A model generated the notes under the pieces. That model ran no database searches, was not told the DNA's origin, and worked only from the letters and a program-made list of their open reading frames with translations. Shown here piece after piece: positions 36,301 to 49,569 of a stretch of DNA of 64,000 nucleotides (the stretch's first letter is position 1; every line of letters begins with the position of its first letter). The DNA comes from Urechis unicinctus (taxonomy: Eukaryota; Annelida; Polychaeta; Xenopneusta; Urechidae): positions 2,766,120-2,830,119 of the forward strand of contig CM067348.1 of assembly GCA_034190875.2 (NCBI GenBank), given 5' to 3'. A program made the position numbers and the translations under genes.

Positions 36301-36389
36301 AAAAAGTACACAATACGGGAACATAGTTGTCATCGTGTTAGAGACAGAGGTATTTTACGATTGCTCACGCACCTAAGTCTGTTGAACAT
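30327..36389 (-). CDS. MCCC1: Methylcrotonoyl-CoA carboxylase subunit alpha, mitochondrial
   Basis: Biotin-dependent carboxylase of leucine breakdown; works with MCCC2 in the mitochondrial matrix. I read 17 exons, all GT/AG: 36389-36373, 35450-35383, 35270-35134, 35051-34956, 34851-34730, 34602-34455, 34218-34097, 33969-33858, 33619-33538, 32964-32837, 32548-32365, 32130-32021, 31852-31645, 31402-31316, 31207-31019, 30916-30737, 30437-30327. About 699 residues. Landmarks: an Arg-containing N-terminus typical of a transit peptide, [15 protein letters not shown] near residue 36, the ATP-grasp loop RGGGGK near 191-196, [15 protein letters not shown] near 318-332, and the biotin site MIAMKME with the modified Lys near 661. 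MIAMKME and the overall alignment fit MCCC1 better than PCCA. The 17-bp first exon (MFNRL) is inferred from splice phase and is the least certain part. Exon 15 has one surplus base in a T5 run (31102-31106). Confidence 0.93.
36199..36240. repeat. Three copies of gtacgagttg
   Basis: Exact 10-bp copies start at 36199, 36215 and 36231, spaced 16 bp apart, inside MCCC1 intron 1 close to the shared promoter. They could be a small tandem repeat or binding-site cluster. Confidence 0.5.
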
Positions 36390-36720
36390 TTTGACCAGTT
36401 GGATACGATTAAACCATCAACAGATCAGCAGGACACCTTGGAGCGTAAGATATGTTCATGAACTTAGACATTGATGTTGCCAAAAACATCCAGTAGAGGC
36501 GCTACTACGCACTGTTTGATTACATTACCAGGGTACCAATGAAAAATGTACCGCTCATGTTTAAAAAACATGAAAAAAAACCATTAAAAATATATTGATA
36601 ATTTTTAAAATAATTATTTAGCAAATTTTTATCATTATTGTACAATTTAATTGAAAAATATTTATAGTTCTAGGTACGAAAGCAAACAGCAGCTCCAATC
36701 ATATATTTAGCTTCACAAAC
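36390..36720. promoter_or_regulatory. Divergent MCCC1/RSF1 promoter region
   Basis: The inferred start codons of MCCC1 (minus, 36389) and RSF1 (plus, 36721) face away from each other across 331 bp, so both promoters must lie here. The RSF1 start lies in acaaacATGGCGGACTC, close to the YY1-type AANATGGCGG element common at metazoan housekeeping starts. No TATA box at a convincing position. The inner part is strongly AT-rich. Confidence 0.6.
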
Positions 36721-39700
36721 ATGGCGGACTCAGAAAGCGTTGATTCTGGGTCAATCCACAACGACCCTAACTTTGCTGTTATTTGTTCGTTTATGAACCG
36801 ATATGGCCAATTGTTGGGTTTACCAGATGTATCATTCGAGGATCTGGAAAGGTGGATAGTGGATACGCGCTATGGTATTACTTGGAGCTCTACATTGTGT
36901 CCTTAGAACTTTTTTGTACTTGTTTGCTTTCACGTTTTTGTCAGTTTATATCATTGTTTAATTTCTCTGGCCCACAAATATGGGTTCATCACGCGGTTGA
37001 TGCTCTTGGAACACTTATATCCCTCCTATAACTAACCAATGACACCCGATAAAATCCATTTGTCAGTTTGTCTACAAACTACATCGGCTGATCAAGTCAC
37101 TAACTGACCTGCTGACTTCGTTTCTGCAAAACTAGAATGATACAAATACTAGGGCGGCCAAACGTCACGCGTCAAAATTCTGATATGGCCGTTTTTGTCA
37201 CAAAAGTTACCCACCTGCACCTCGCCGCATTTTGAGAATCGATCATCAGATCGCAATTAAAATTTTAAATTGTTTAGACAACAATTGTATCTACCTATTA
37301 ATAAAATATCAGCACTGTATCTGAAGCAGTTCATTTACAGCGATTGTTTGAAGTGGCGCAATTTTCGATTTTTCGACATCGAAAAAATGGCGTGTCACTT
37401 TTTTTCAGCGCAAGTTGGTGAAGAAAAGGTGGCAAGCGAATTTTTATGCCTGGATCAATCGTGCTTATTTATTTTGGAAAATCATCATGAAATTTTGTGC
37501 TATCAAATACGAGTGGGCTGGATATCTAACTTATCCAGAAGTGGTAGTAAAATAGCGCCGTATACTTGTACCATCTGCAAATTTGCCCGTTTTCGGCCGA
37601 TCGGGCCAGCCCACTCGCGTCCGACAGATAAACATGTGCACACCATGAATACGTATTCAGGTTTCACCTATGACCTGACACAAAAATTCGCTTGTACACT
37701 TTCCTTGACCAACCCCAACCGCATATTTTGAACAGCGCGTCATCCGGGGATTCCCGCGCTGTTCTTATCCCGGCAACAGCGCACAGCTGACTTTTTCAAC
37801 GCTTACTGATATGGACACCGCGACGATGTACCGGGGCTTTTTGGGCTGTTTTCGGCCAAGGAAAGATTTCTTCAGGTAGGAGAATCAATATTATGATCAA
37901 TTTCTTTTAATTTATCAAGAATATTACATGTTTATTTTTCGATATCATATTATCGCCCACAACGAAGCGGGATTTAATTTTAAATGACCAACACTGGTGG
38001 TGCGTTTGCAGGAGACGCGAAAACACGAATTTGTATGGATTTTTCCCGATTAACTATCAATGTGGAATTCAAAAAATATTAAAAAGAGCCTGGTTTCACT
38101 GTCTGTATCTGGATACATTATAAATTTACTTGTAAAGCTTTGTTGTATTTATTTTATGTATGTTGATATATAACAATGACAATTGATAATCAATGCACAG
38201 TACCTAGGGCTAGAATACTCCTTTACGGCTTTAGTCTAAAGTTATTTACACATGATCATTGTTTTATTCAAACCATTTTCAATATTGATTTTTATATTTT
38301 ATCCATATATTTCCTGTGATTTCTGTGATAACAATTTAAAATACCTTTGTTTTGAATCTATAGGTAGAAGCAAGAAACTCATGGAATTATGCAAGGTTAG
38401 CCTTACAAGACGTCTGAGTAGACATTTATATCACTGTTTGACCGGAGGTAGGAGAGTGGTAAGAATTTGCTGCAAGTCATGTAAGTCATGCTGGGTTGGT
38501 GTGATTCTTCATGTTTCATCCCAACTACCATCGTTCTTGAGAGTTATTTGGATAAAACAGAATATATTGAGTTGCCATGTCAGACCCTGTATCCATCAAA
38601 CTATCTGCCTCTTTGTATAGAACTTGGTATCGGGGAGGGTCACCTCACTCACCCAACTTCATAGGGTGCTGGTAGACTTAGTAGTAGCAAGCTAACCAAG
38701 GGCATAATGGGAGAGGTAGCACACTATTTCCATCAGTTCCATCAAACGACTATAATCCAAAACATGATCTCCATGCCCTTATCACTCTTGTTTTCAGTGC
38801 CCCAGAGTGTCTCTGTGACAGCCTTTGGAAGAAGACAAGTCATACTCAAACGAGAACAACAACAAGAGAAGTTATGAATATCGGTACATAACCATGGGAT
38901 TTAATTTGCATTGTTTGCTGTTTGCCAATACTACATGCAAAGTATCCTGTTTGTGTGCATAAAAAGTAAACAGATATGCAATGACAATTCTGAGGTCTTA
39001 GTCAGGTTAACCAAAGAATGTGAACTTGAAATATTATGAAGATCATACCTTCCAGGATTTGAAAAAGTGAGCTGATATTAATGCTAAGTTTGACTGCATT
39101 GCAAATGAGGAATTTTAATACATTCAATGCATTAGTTTGCAGTGCTGTTTTAATACTTGTCTCTGATTTATGTTGTACTGCATGTCTCCAGACTATTGTA
39201 GTGGTTAATGACTGGTCGCTATTGTGAGGTTTGATCGATTATGATTGAACACTGATAAAGTATATTACAATTATGAATGGTTTATTTTGTGAAAGTAAAA
39301 ACATTTGAAGTGGAGATATCATTTGTAATTGTTTATGATAGATTAATTATTTATAATTAACATCCTCAACCTCAAATATGCAACCAGAAACCAAAAATTG
39401 AAACTTTGTGACAAAATTTTCCTAATTTTTGTTCCCACTTGCCTTGCATCTACTTGCTGCAATTGATCCCTTTCAATACATGTTATATTTGTCAGAAATG
39501 GAATCCAAGCCCAACAATTATCATAATTAGAAGTTCATGATACAGTTTACTCCATGAAAATAACCCTAGTGGTTTTCAAGATATTGTGATTTTAAGTAAT
39601 TTACTACTTCGCCGCGCGGTGTTGTTTTGGCCGATTGCAAAATTTCATTATCCGATGACTTTGTACTCAAAATAATAAATGATGTATTCAATATATTCAA

Positions 39701-42700
39701 ACAATATTCAAGGCATATATTGTCCCCCAGGGCTACTTCATGGTACAATGTCTTAATTGGGGATAATTGCAAAGCTTAATTGCACACAAGTAACCGAAAA
39801 TGAGAAAAAAACATGTAATTTTCACGTGACACACCGAAATTAGGCTAAGTCCAGCGAATGAATCGCGATATTCCTTGGACCGTAAAATTATAAAATGTGT
39901 ACATTTTCATGTAAATATGTTACAATCTGGTTAATTTTAGGGCCAACTACAGGATAAATGAATGGTTATTATGTACTTATCATATAAACACATATTTTGG
40001 ACATATAAAGTTGGCCATCTGTGCCATTATAGGTTTTAGGACACAACAAATCAGAAAATGACCCTATATTTTGCACCGAAAAATCCCAATAACTTTTGAA
40101 CGGTTGAAGATATTTTAAAAATTCCAACTGTTATGTGTTTCCCAAACCCATCCCCTTCTGATTGTGCTGTTTTTAATGTTATGCATCATATTTGAAAAAT
40201 CTGTTGTCCACACTACAAATACCACTCGCGAAGTCAATATGTCCAGTATCTCCATCCTCTAGTCTCAAACAAGTTTGATTTTTCCCTTAGTGTATTAGAT
40301 CAAATGTGTAGTAATTGGTCTTTAAACCTGATAAATTGTGCGGAAGTTATCATTTTTCTTTTGTGTCTGTCATACCATTTGTAAACTTAATGGAACATAA
40401 ACTCCTTTGACCCAAGAGTTATTGATAATTATTGATCAACTTTTTCACCACCTGTGGCCTGTTTTCCCCACACCTAATACCCCATGCATGTAGTCTGGAG
40501 ACACATGGACCAAATCATAGCAATATCTGCCGTAATATTTGTTTTTATCTTCATCTTTCCCAAAATGCTCATTCTGAAACAACACAATGCCTTTCCCGTT
40601 AGTGTTATTTAATTCTGATGAGAATGGACCATATCTAACATTTTCAACCATGCAGCCCAGATTTCATCTGCGCACGGCCAGAAAGCCAGCCGTTCCGTGC
40701 CGGGGCTCAACAAGTTATATTGCCCGATGGCTCAGGGCCAGTAGCTCAGCCATTTGGGCCAGTTGATTTCCTTATCAGCGCTATATTTGGCCACCCATGA
40801 TTTTTCATGTTTCTGCGGATTTGAGGTTGGCTGCAGCAAGCGGCAGTCTAAGGTCTGTGCCCAGTTTCATGAATAATAAATAAAATTTGTAGGGAATAGC
40901 CAATCATTGGTCATCTTGCTACAGTGAAGGAATGATCAAGCCATTCACGCATTGTTAGATCTATTTGCTTTTAGCATGAACCAGCCAGTCACTGGCAAAT
41001 TGCCACCAAAAGATTAAACATTGATAATATAAATTTATTACACCCAGTAGGACGACACTGTTAGCTGGGTTTAAGAGACAGAACAGTTTTGTTATCTGAT
41101 CTGTAACACAGCTTATCGCGTTGAGAAACACCTCATTCAACCTTGCGACGCTGATTAACTGTGCTTCACTGTAAAGCTAGTGTCATTGTCGCTCACCTCT
41201 GTACTCGGCTACCTCTCCTTCTTCTCGGCTTAACATGTCAGCTACGACGGTGGCTTGTCCAGGTGTCAACTTCCGCTTATCTAAACCATTCCAAAGGAAG
41301 CACACCCTGAGGCTCATTAGTCTGTTGTTTTTCTTGTTATGTCTACAGTTCTGCAATTGTTTTATTTCAGTTAACAGCCAGCTGCTGGATTTACTAATGA
41401 AATTGCTGAGAAGGTGGCGTTCAGCCGTCCATAAAGATAAATGGGAGAAGTCTTTAGCTAAAGTAGGAACTGCATATTCATATTGCTGCTCCATTTACTG
41501 TTTTGGATATCCTTCCTCAGCAGTAATAGATTCATCTTCTCTTTTACATTGGCTTTGATATTTTTCTAATGAGCCCGTTGTTTTTTTTTTTGGTTTTTTT
41601 TTTAGTTCTGTTGTACTTACTCGCAAGTTGATGCTTGGGAAGTTGAAGAATTTGGATTTCCACGATGTAAAATTGCAACTAAATTGCGAATCATCAAGGT
41701 AATTATCCGATGTTTGTACAAGCAATTTACCATATTTCTCAGTATCAAATATGTGACTTTCACTTATTTGAACATTTGTGGATAATGTCCAATTTGGTCA
41801 TGTTGTTGATATGAAATTTCCTGTTGTATTTAGAATTTGGTGGAAAAGCAATTTGACTGCAATGCCAAGTTCAAGGATAAAATCAATGAAAAAGTTGCTC
41901 AGGAATTACGGCTAGCACCCATAGGCCGTGACTCAACTGGGATCGCTTACTGGTACATGTTGGTGAGTCACATGTCCTTTATCAAAACAGTTATTGTGAT
42001 GGCCAGAGCCAATTTCAAATTCTCACTGTCTTGATTGAACAAATTCACCAATGGGGTGTATTTGTCCAATGAATTGCTATGTACCATGTGTCAGGATAAT
42101 GACTTCAATGTTCGTGTTTACAAAGAAGAGCAGGATGATGTAGAGGATGAGACATGGCAGGTGGTTGTCAGGTGAGTGGTTGTTACAGTGGCTGTTCATT
42201 GTATTGTATCACCTAGCATTATATCAGCCATCACCCAAACCCATTTTACAAAATGACATCTTACGATTATGAGTGGTGTGGTCTGTGTATCAGGGATCGA
42301 GGGCAGCTTGTGGATCTCATCTCACACCTGTCAGAAAAACCTAATCTGGAGCAGCCCTCCTCTTCCAGCACGTCTCCTGCCACAGGTAAACACCCCATCC
42401 ACTGGATTCATTAAGATATCCCACCCTGTTGGTTTCTCTTTCTAATTTACAGATTGGTTTTTTTCCCAGTAAAAGATGCAGATGAAGACACTGACATAAC
42501 ATATGTAAGTGAAGGCCAAACACAATTAAAGGATAACAAGGAAGATTTGGATGGGAACAATTTGACCCCTGCTACAATCAAACAGGATACCTCTGAGTAC
42601 AAGCAGGATTCTCTTGATAAGAAACCGGATCCTTCTGGGATCAAACAAGAACTTACTGGGATCAAAGAAGAACTTATTGCTATCAAACAAGATCCAGCAG

Positions 42701-45700
42701 TGAATAAACAGGATCATGCTGATATCAAACATGATCATGCAGTGATCAAACAGGATCCTGCTGGAGGAAACAAACCTGATCATGATCAAATCACGCAGGA
42801 TCCTGTCAGGATTAAGCATGAGGCTGAAGACCCTTCAGGATCCTCTGTCAAGGATGATGTATCAGAGAAAACAAACACCTTGCCTTCCATCAAAGAGGAA
42901 CCTGCTGATACAGAATCAACCCCAGGTATAGTTTCTGATACGCAAATAGTGAAAAAGGGCGATTTGACTGATTCAAGCACCAAGTTGATTAAGGATCAAG
43001 ATGAAGTCAAGCATTTTGATAAGGATTCACGAACAGTGCAAGCTTGCGTTGAGCTCCTTCCAGGTGAAAAGCAGAAAGCTGATGATGCTTTGGTTGCTCA
43101 AACCTTGAAGGATAAATGTTCATTGTTGCCGGAAGATGTTGTAGTGATATCATCCTCAGAGGCAGAACTAGCGGATGGTGATGTTACAAGTGCTGCTGAG
43201 TCAAAGAGTGTCGAGTCGGAAGGAGAGACTCCCCTTCAAGAGGAAGAATCCCAATGTCAAGGGCTTGGTGAGAAAGAAAAAGTGAAGCTTGCTTCGGCTG
43301 TAGTGGTTTGTGAAGATTGTGTAACATATCAAAGCAAGCAAAAGAGCCCCAAATCAAGCGAGTCTTTCTGTGAACACAAAAAGAAGGCTGATGTACTTAC
43401 AGAAGAGTTAAGGTCATCAGAAGGACAAAGCTTGTCTGCGAGTGATAAAGGAATTACTGAAGGTGATATGCAGAGAAATGACATGGATCCTGGAGATGAA
43501 AATAAACCTGAAGCATCAAAATGTTTAAGCAAAGATCCTGTTCCTGAGGGGGAATGTCCTTTGACACCTCATGAAGGTGAAGGTCATTCCAAAGTCGAAC
43601 AAAATGAAGGGAATTCCAAAATCCCTGATGCAGATAGTGAATATAATCCTAATTCAAGTCAATGTACATCTGAGTTAGTTGACAATGATCCTGATGTTAA
43701 ACCAAAGAAAAGAAGACCTCCCAAAGTTATCAGACCCCCAGACATACTACCAACTGATGCGGGTGAGTTGGCAGTTCATTTCTGTATATATTTGAATTTT
43801 TTCAGATTCTGTAAATGGTTACTTGCTGTTTGTTTTAGTTATGAGCAATCTTCAAAATTAAAGATATATCTATAATTTCTCAGCAGAAGACAAGTGTCGT
43901 AAGAGGAAGCGAGGACGAGACTCTTCTCCTGTCCAGCCCGTGCTCAGTCCTGTGTCCCCACCTGAATCTGATGTGTCTCCTGAGGAGTCTGAGCTGTCGG
44001 ATACATCACAGGGAGACCTACCCTCATCACAGGCTGATGAACCTCCCTCCAAGAAGAAGAGGGACAGGTCACGTTTAACCATGTCACAAAGGAACCAGCG
44101 TAAGAGGCACGAAGAGGAAGAAGATAGCGAGGAGACTGAGGCACCAAGGTAATCAAAAGCTTTTGAGATTGCTTCATCCACAGCTAGCTTGTCAGGGCGC
44201 AATCTCTACTGAACTGATGTACTACACTATCCCCAGTTACCATAGTTATCCTTCAGCTTCTCATTATAATGTGTGATGTAGAAACTGTAACTTTGTGTAA
44301 GGGTGGTTGGCAATAAAATGACAATTGCAGCATTGTTGTCACTAGACACCTTTAGGTTTTGCCTATTGGGGTACGAAGCCCTCAATTTGCCTCGAGAAAA
44401 AGCTGTGACTCTCGTGTGTGTTTATGCTGCAGGAAACAAGGCAAGCGAGAAGAGACAGTGGAAGAGGATCCACCTCCCAAGTGCTCGTACACAGACCCAG
44501 CCGCTAAAGATCTACATGACCTTGTGCTCAAAGCACATATAGCTGAAGATAAACAGTCTGGTAGCGACAAAGAAAACAAGAGGAGACTTGGTAAAGAAAA
44601 CGGCGAGGAATCTGATGAACCCACCTCTAAAAAGGGTCGCCAAGCAACCAACAACCGTAAGGGGCGAGGCCGTGGAAAGGGGCGGAACACTGGTGTGGTG
44701 GTTGAAAGTGACGAAGAGGATGATGTGCCATTGATACAGCTGAGAAGGTCTAGTCGGGCAACAAAAGGTCAGAGAGTAATAACACCATTGTTTGTTGAAA
44801 GTCCTTGCAAGCGGAAAGGCCGTAAAGAAAAGGAAAGAGAGGAAAGACAGCAGAAAATGATTGAGAAACAAGAACGTAAAAGACAAAGGGAACAAGCCAG
44901 GCAAGAGAAAGCAGCAGCAAAGAGTAAAAAGGTGAGATTTATCAGACTGCTGATAATGTGCCATGTTGATGGGAAAGAAAGTTCAGAACATGTCAATCAA
45001 ACAACTAATTGTTCCACGGAGACAGAGACATTAAGATATTGTCTACCAGACAATGCCACTGTGTCACATTGACAGTGTGATGCTTTAACTGACAGTCTAT
45101 AATTTTGCCATTATTCAGATACATCCGAGTGCAACAATGTTATAAAATAATCTGTTGGTCCCTGCAGAAAAAAAGAGGAATGAGTGACGAAGAATTCGTA
45201 CCCGGAGGCCGGGGGAAAAACCACCGTCATAAAAACTCAGAGTCATCAGATTCAGCATCGGAGGAGGAGGATGAGGAGGATTTGTTTGAGGATGTGGACC
45301 GTGAGGAGTCCCTACACTGGAGCAGCTCGGCCAGTGATGTGGATGAGGAGAGTGATGGCTCTGTTTATATTCCCATGGGGAGGAACGCCAAACGAGCTGC
45401 CGAACTTAAAGGTAGTGCAGATGCAATACATGACCTTGTTGGTGTTGTTATATACATGCAGGATTATTGGTTTTACAGAATAGTTTGTTTATAATATGGT
45501 GTTCTTAGCTGAATGCATTTGTTCAGTGATGACTTGTTTGATTTGTACAGAGAAGCAGGAGAGTGCCGCGGATAATAACAGCAACTGTACTAAATGTAGC
45601 AAAGGCAACCATCCTGAATGGGTGGGTCGTCATCCTATGTCACGTCATGAGCATGTCTCATTAAACGGTGCTTTTAAGATATAACCACTGATGGTGGTTA

Positions 45701-48700
45701 TGCTGTGGTTATATGACTGGTGTGTTTATTGCAGATTTTGCTGTGTGATCAATGTGATGCGGGTTACCACACTGCCTGTCTGCGCCCTCCCATTATGCTC
45801 ATACCTCATGGCGACTGGTTCTGTCCTACTTGTGAACATGTGAGTCCTCTTAACCATCTCCATTTTGTTTCCAGGTATATGCCACCTGTAATTCTTAAGT
45901 CAATCTTTTTTGTTTGTTTCCTTATCATTGATCTTTTCACTGGGCTCTGAGGGAACTTTTTGTTTTAGGATAGATGTATTGGTAGTTTTTGTGTAAGCTC
46001 AAAACTTGTTCCATTCTTCATGCTCTGTTGTTGTGTTTTATATTTGCGACATTGATTTTTGGCTGTATGAGTCGACTGGGAAATTGCTCTGTCTTCATGT
46101 CAGTTCATGATGTCGTATGTATGGTTGACTGTGGGCAGCTTCAACTTGTAGAGAAGCTGAGACATGAGTTGACAGAACTGGACTCCCAAATGAAAAAACA
46201 AGATGCCCTCGTTAAAAGGTGATTCCCGCAAACGTCCATTACAAGTATCAAGGGCCATGGTTATGTCAGTTGGTGCGGCATTTCGTATGCCTAAACCATC
46301 AAGCTTTATTGACAATATGCGTTAATTGTATAGGTAAACCTGTTGTCTGCGTACAAGGTTAATTCAATAAAATGGGGTTCAAACGAATTCAGATGGAAGC
46401 GTGGTTGCATTGAATTAATTCCCACAATGTGTTATCTATCATTGTTTGATGTTTTCAGGAAGGAGAGGTTGGCTTATGTAGGGATAAGCCTCACCAATAT
46501 CCTCCTGGTAAGTAGACTGTTCCTTGTACCCAACTTTTTTGTAATGAAGTGTCTGTGTTTATGCATTGCTGATAATGTTATGTATCAATGACAACCCACC
46601 ATGTTCAGGTGAATTCCCCCTTAGTGGTATCTATTCTATATAACCATCATATAACCATCAACCACATCTCATAACCACTGCATGGCATCTGCAGGATGGA
46701 GACAAAGACAGGAAGTCTATAGATTATGCTGAGTCAGCAGATGAGGAGGAAAGTGAACCTGAGACGAACGATGTCCAACGTCAGAATCTGAGACAGAAAA
46801 ACCAGCGCAGTCGGTTAGTATGAGGAAGAGACGTTGGCACTCGCTGCGAGATGCCTTTAGAACGCTTCATTGTTGTGTCGTTGACAGTTTCTGATTGGGT
46901 TGCTTTGCTGTTGGTCAGAAGGAGAGCCAGTCGGTACGCTGGCCAGCTCGGCTCGGTGTGGGATGAGTCAGACTCGGACAACGCTCAATCCGACTCGTCA
47001 TCATCCTCGGCTGCATCTTCAGCATCATCATCCATCCCCGCCCCCCATGGTGGCCGCGCGCTCAAGACGACAGCGCAAAGACATCTCCTACAAGTTTGAA
47101 GAGTATGATGAGTTGATCAGTGAGGCGCTGGAGGATGACAAGAAGGACCCTGCCTACATCAGACCTCCTCCAGTCCGACGTAAGCTCACCTTTCATGGCT
47201 CCCCTCACTTCAAGCTGGATATGTTTATCTCCATTCTATATCATCACTTTTGTAGAGAATCCCATCTTTTATTATCTTCTTGATCCAAACATTGCTGCAG
47301 TTTGCTACATCCCCAAAACACAAAACATTTTCACACAAATCCATATCTTTCATTTTTATCATTCGAGCTGTGTATTCCAAGTTAAGCATGGCACATGGCT
47401 ATATGCCTCGTAACCATGAAACATGTACATTGCATGACCATGATGTACATTGTCCACATAACCAAGTTAGCTACCTTGTTCCATATAGACCCTGTGTTGG
47501 TGTCAGCAGCAGTGAACCGAGGTAAGGACATGACTAACATCACAGGAATGAAGGAGGTCCTGGAGGCGGAGGAGCGTGCTATGAGGGGAGACGAGGATGA
47601 AGTGGAGGGACAGCCTCCGGTCAGTACGGCCGTAGCTACTAAACCTCCGCTGGTGTCCCCGAGGAGTCGCAAGCAGCGACGACGTCTCACGGGGCTCGAC
47701 TCTGACCAGGATGGTGATGACAGTGAGGAGTACAAAGCCACAGAGTAAGCTCACGCTGTTTACCAATGTGGATATGACATCCATCCATTGCACCGCCGTA
47801 GCTAGCACTTTGTTAAACTATCACACATGTACATAAGCTTCACTGCTGGTCTGGATGCAGATTATCTATGGCAGAGCTCGTGCAATACAAAAGACTGAAA
47901 TATTCAACCTAGTGTAATTGTACTTTATTCCATGAACCTCAGTGGAATTTGTGCTTGAGGATACAGTCCCAATATTGAAACATTTCTGATGATGTAAAAT
48001 TATATGTTCAATGAATGACCCTGCCCCTAGTTTTGTTCATGCAGAAGAAAATATAATTAATATGTTTCCTATCCTAGTGTCAAGATTCACTCTTTTATGG
48101 AAAAGTCAAATAATTCCACAATGAAAGGTGTGCTTTGGTGATCTTTCGGTGTAGGAGGAACCGTTAAATACATGTGATAGCATGTGGGTCAAAATCTCTT
48201 TTGGTTTTGTTAAGTATTCAGACTAAATGTCAGGTGTATACATGGACCAGAGTCCATGGGCTGGGTTAATGTTGTCATGAATGTAGCATCTTATGATGCG
48301 CTGTGATAAACACTTGTGCAGTTATGCGTAAATGTAGCATCTTAAACAAGAAGGTTGTACACCAATCGTACAACTAACAATGTACGGTGACTGTGTTGTG
48401 CAGTGAGGAGTCGGCCGCCAGCGCTGATGAGGATTACGAGGAGGAGAACATTGAGGAGGAGTTATCTGATGACTGGAGAGGCACATCACGTCGCAGCAAA
48501 CCACAGCATCACTCGCGCAAGAAGCGGGGACCGGTCAGACGCAGTGCTCGTAATACCAGGCGATTTGTCATAGGTAAACACCTACATCTTACCAGTTGTC
48601 TCATCTTGGTTTTTCACTCAACCAATTTTCTGTAGGTTTTTTAATTATTGGTCTGTGTGATTTCTACTCGGTGGTCCATTATAAGAAATGGAACCAATCA

Positions 48701-49569
48701 TATTTTGTTGTCCATGTTGTTAGTTTAACAATTGGGAAGTGATGGTTGAAATTGATTGGGTCTGTGAAACAGGTGAGTGTTTTACCTGGGATATATGATT
48801 AAGCCTGGTGTATGTGTGTGTGTCAGATGACTCTGATGAGGAGGAGAACGGCTCCAGAATCCACAGCGGCTCGGACACGGACAGCTCGACGGGTAAACCC
48901 ACAGACAAATCCAGGCATAGGAAGAAGTCGCTGTTTGACTCGGATGACAGTGAGGAGAAACCTCGTAGTCGGAGAAAGCGACGCTCGTCTTCTCGTTACG
49001 AGGACGACAGCGACTACTGTCCGTCAGATTCTGGCATCGGTAAGAGCGCCAGGTCGAGAAAAGCACGGCGAGGTGTCAGTTACCGGGAATCGGCTTCTGA
49101 TTCAGACTACAAACCAGCCAAAAAATCCAAGAGTAGGATTGACATGAAGGCCTTCGTCAAGTCTAGTGGTGAATCTGAAACTGATAATTACTTTGAGGAC
49201 GAAGCAGAAGCGCCCGTGAAAAAGTCCAAAAAGGAAAAAAAGCCGTCAAAGGCGAACAGTCGTAATTGCATTGAGGATGATGATGAGGACAGTGGTAATT
49301 CTAATGTGAAGGAGATGAATGACAGTTCCTGTGAGGAGGGAGGAGGTTGTGATGGTGACAAAGTGGGTCGTTTGAAGGGAAGTAAGACACAGTGTAACGG
49401 GGAGTTTGGTGTCAGTCAGCTTCTGAAGGCACCAGGGCAACATAAGGCCGAGTCTGGTGGGGACGAGCAGGAAGAAGGCTCCCTCGTGGAGAGCGACGCC
49501 CACCTGTCGGGTGTAGACGACCTATCTGATGTGGATGAACTTGTCAGTCTCTTCACTCAAAGCTCCTAA
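36721..49569 (+). CDS. RSF1: Remodeling and spacing factor 1 (PHD-finger chromatin remodeller)
   Basis: Histone-binding partner of the ISWI ATPase SNF2H in the RSF nucleosome-spacing complex. I read 19 exons, all GT/AG: 36721-36874, 41371-41462, 41606-41698, 41834-41962, 42095-42171, 42294-42385, 42470-43762, 43884-44148, 44433-44931, 45168-45411, 45551-45621, 45735-45839, 46139-46218, 46459-46507, 46695-46813, 46919-47179, 47507-47744, 48404-48573, 48827-49569. About 1590 residues against 1441 in human. The N-terminal conserved region contains [30 protein letters not shown] and [17 protein letters not shown] Lys/Glu-rich middle with heptad repeats follows. The C4HC3 PHD finger (about 989-1037; [28 protein letters not shown]) spans exons 11-12, followed by a coiled coil ([11 protein letters not shown]) and [11 protein letters not shown]. 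The tail is Ser/Asp/Lys-rich. Exon 16 carries one surplus C in a C6 run (47041-47046). Confidence 0.93.
36875..41370 (+). other. RSF1 intron 1 (4.5 kb)
   Basis: No convincing separate gene. A GC-rich patch at 37530-37880 includes a 9-bp inverted repeat (aacagcgcg at 37732 with cgcgctgtt at about 37755) and a short ATG frame at 37811-37876 that ends at a possible splice donor. A further open segment behind a good acceptor ends in TGA at 38875-38877. These could be part of a small nested gene but the phases do not join cleanly. Confidence 0.4.

Noticed and set aside
30327..36389. Propionyl-CoA carboxylase alpha (PCCA) as identity of the minus-strand carboxylase
   Set aside because: The biotin motif MIAMKME, the exon content between the carboxylase and biotinyl domains, and the overall length fit MCCC1.
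37270..37731. 153-codon plus-strand ORF in RSF1 intron 1
   Set aside because: No family character, unusual composition and no flanking signals; likely chance.
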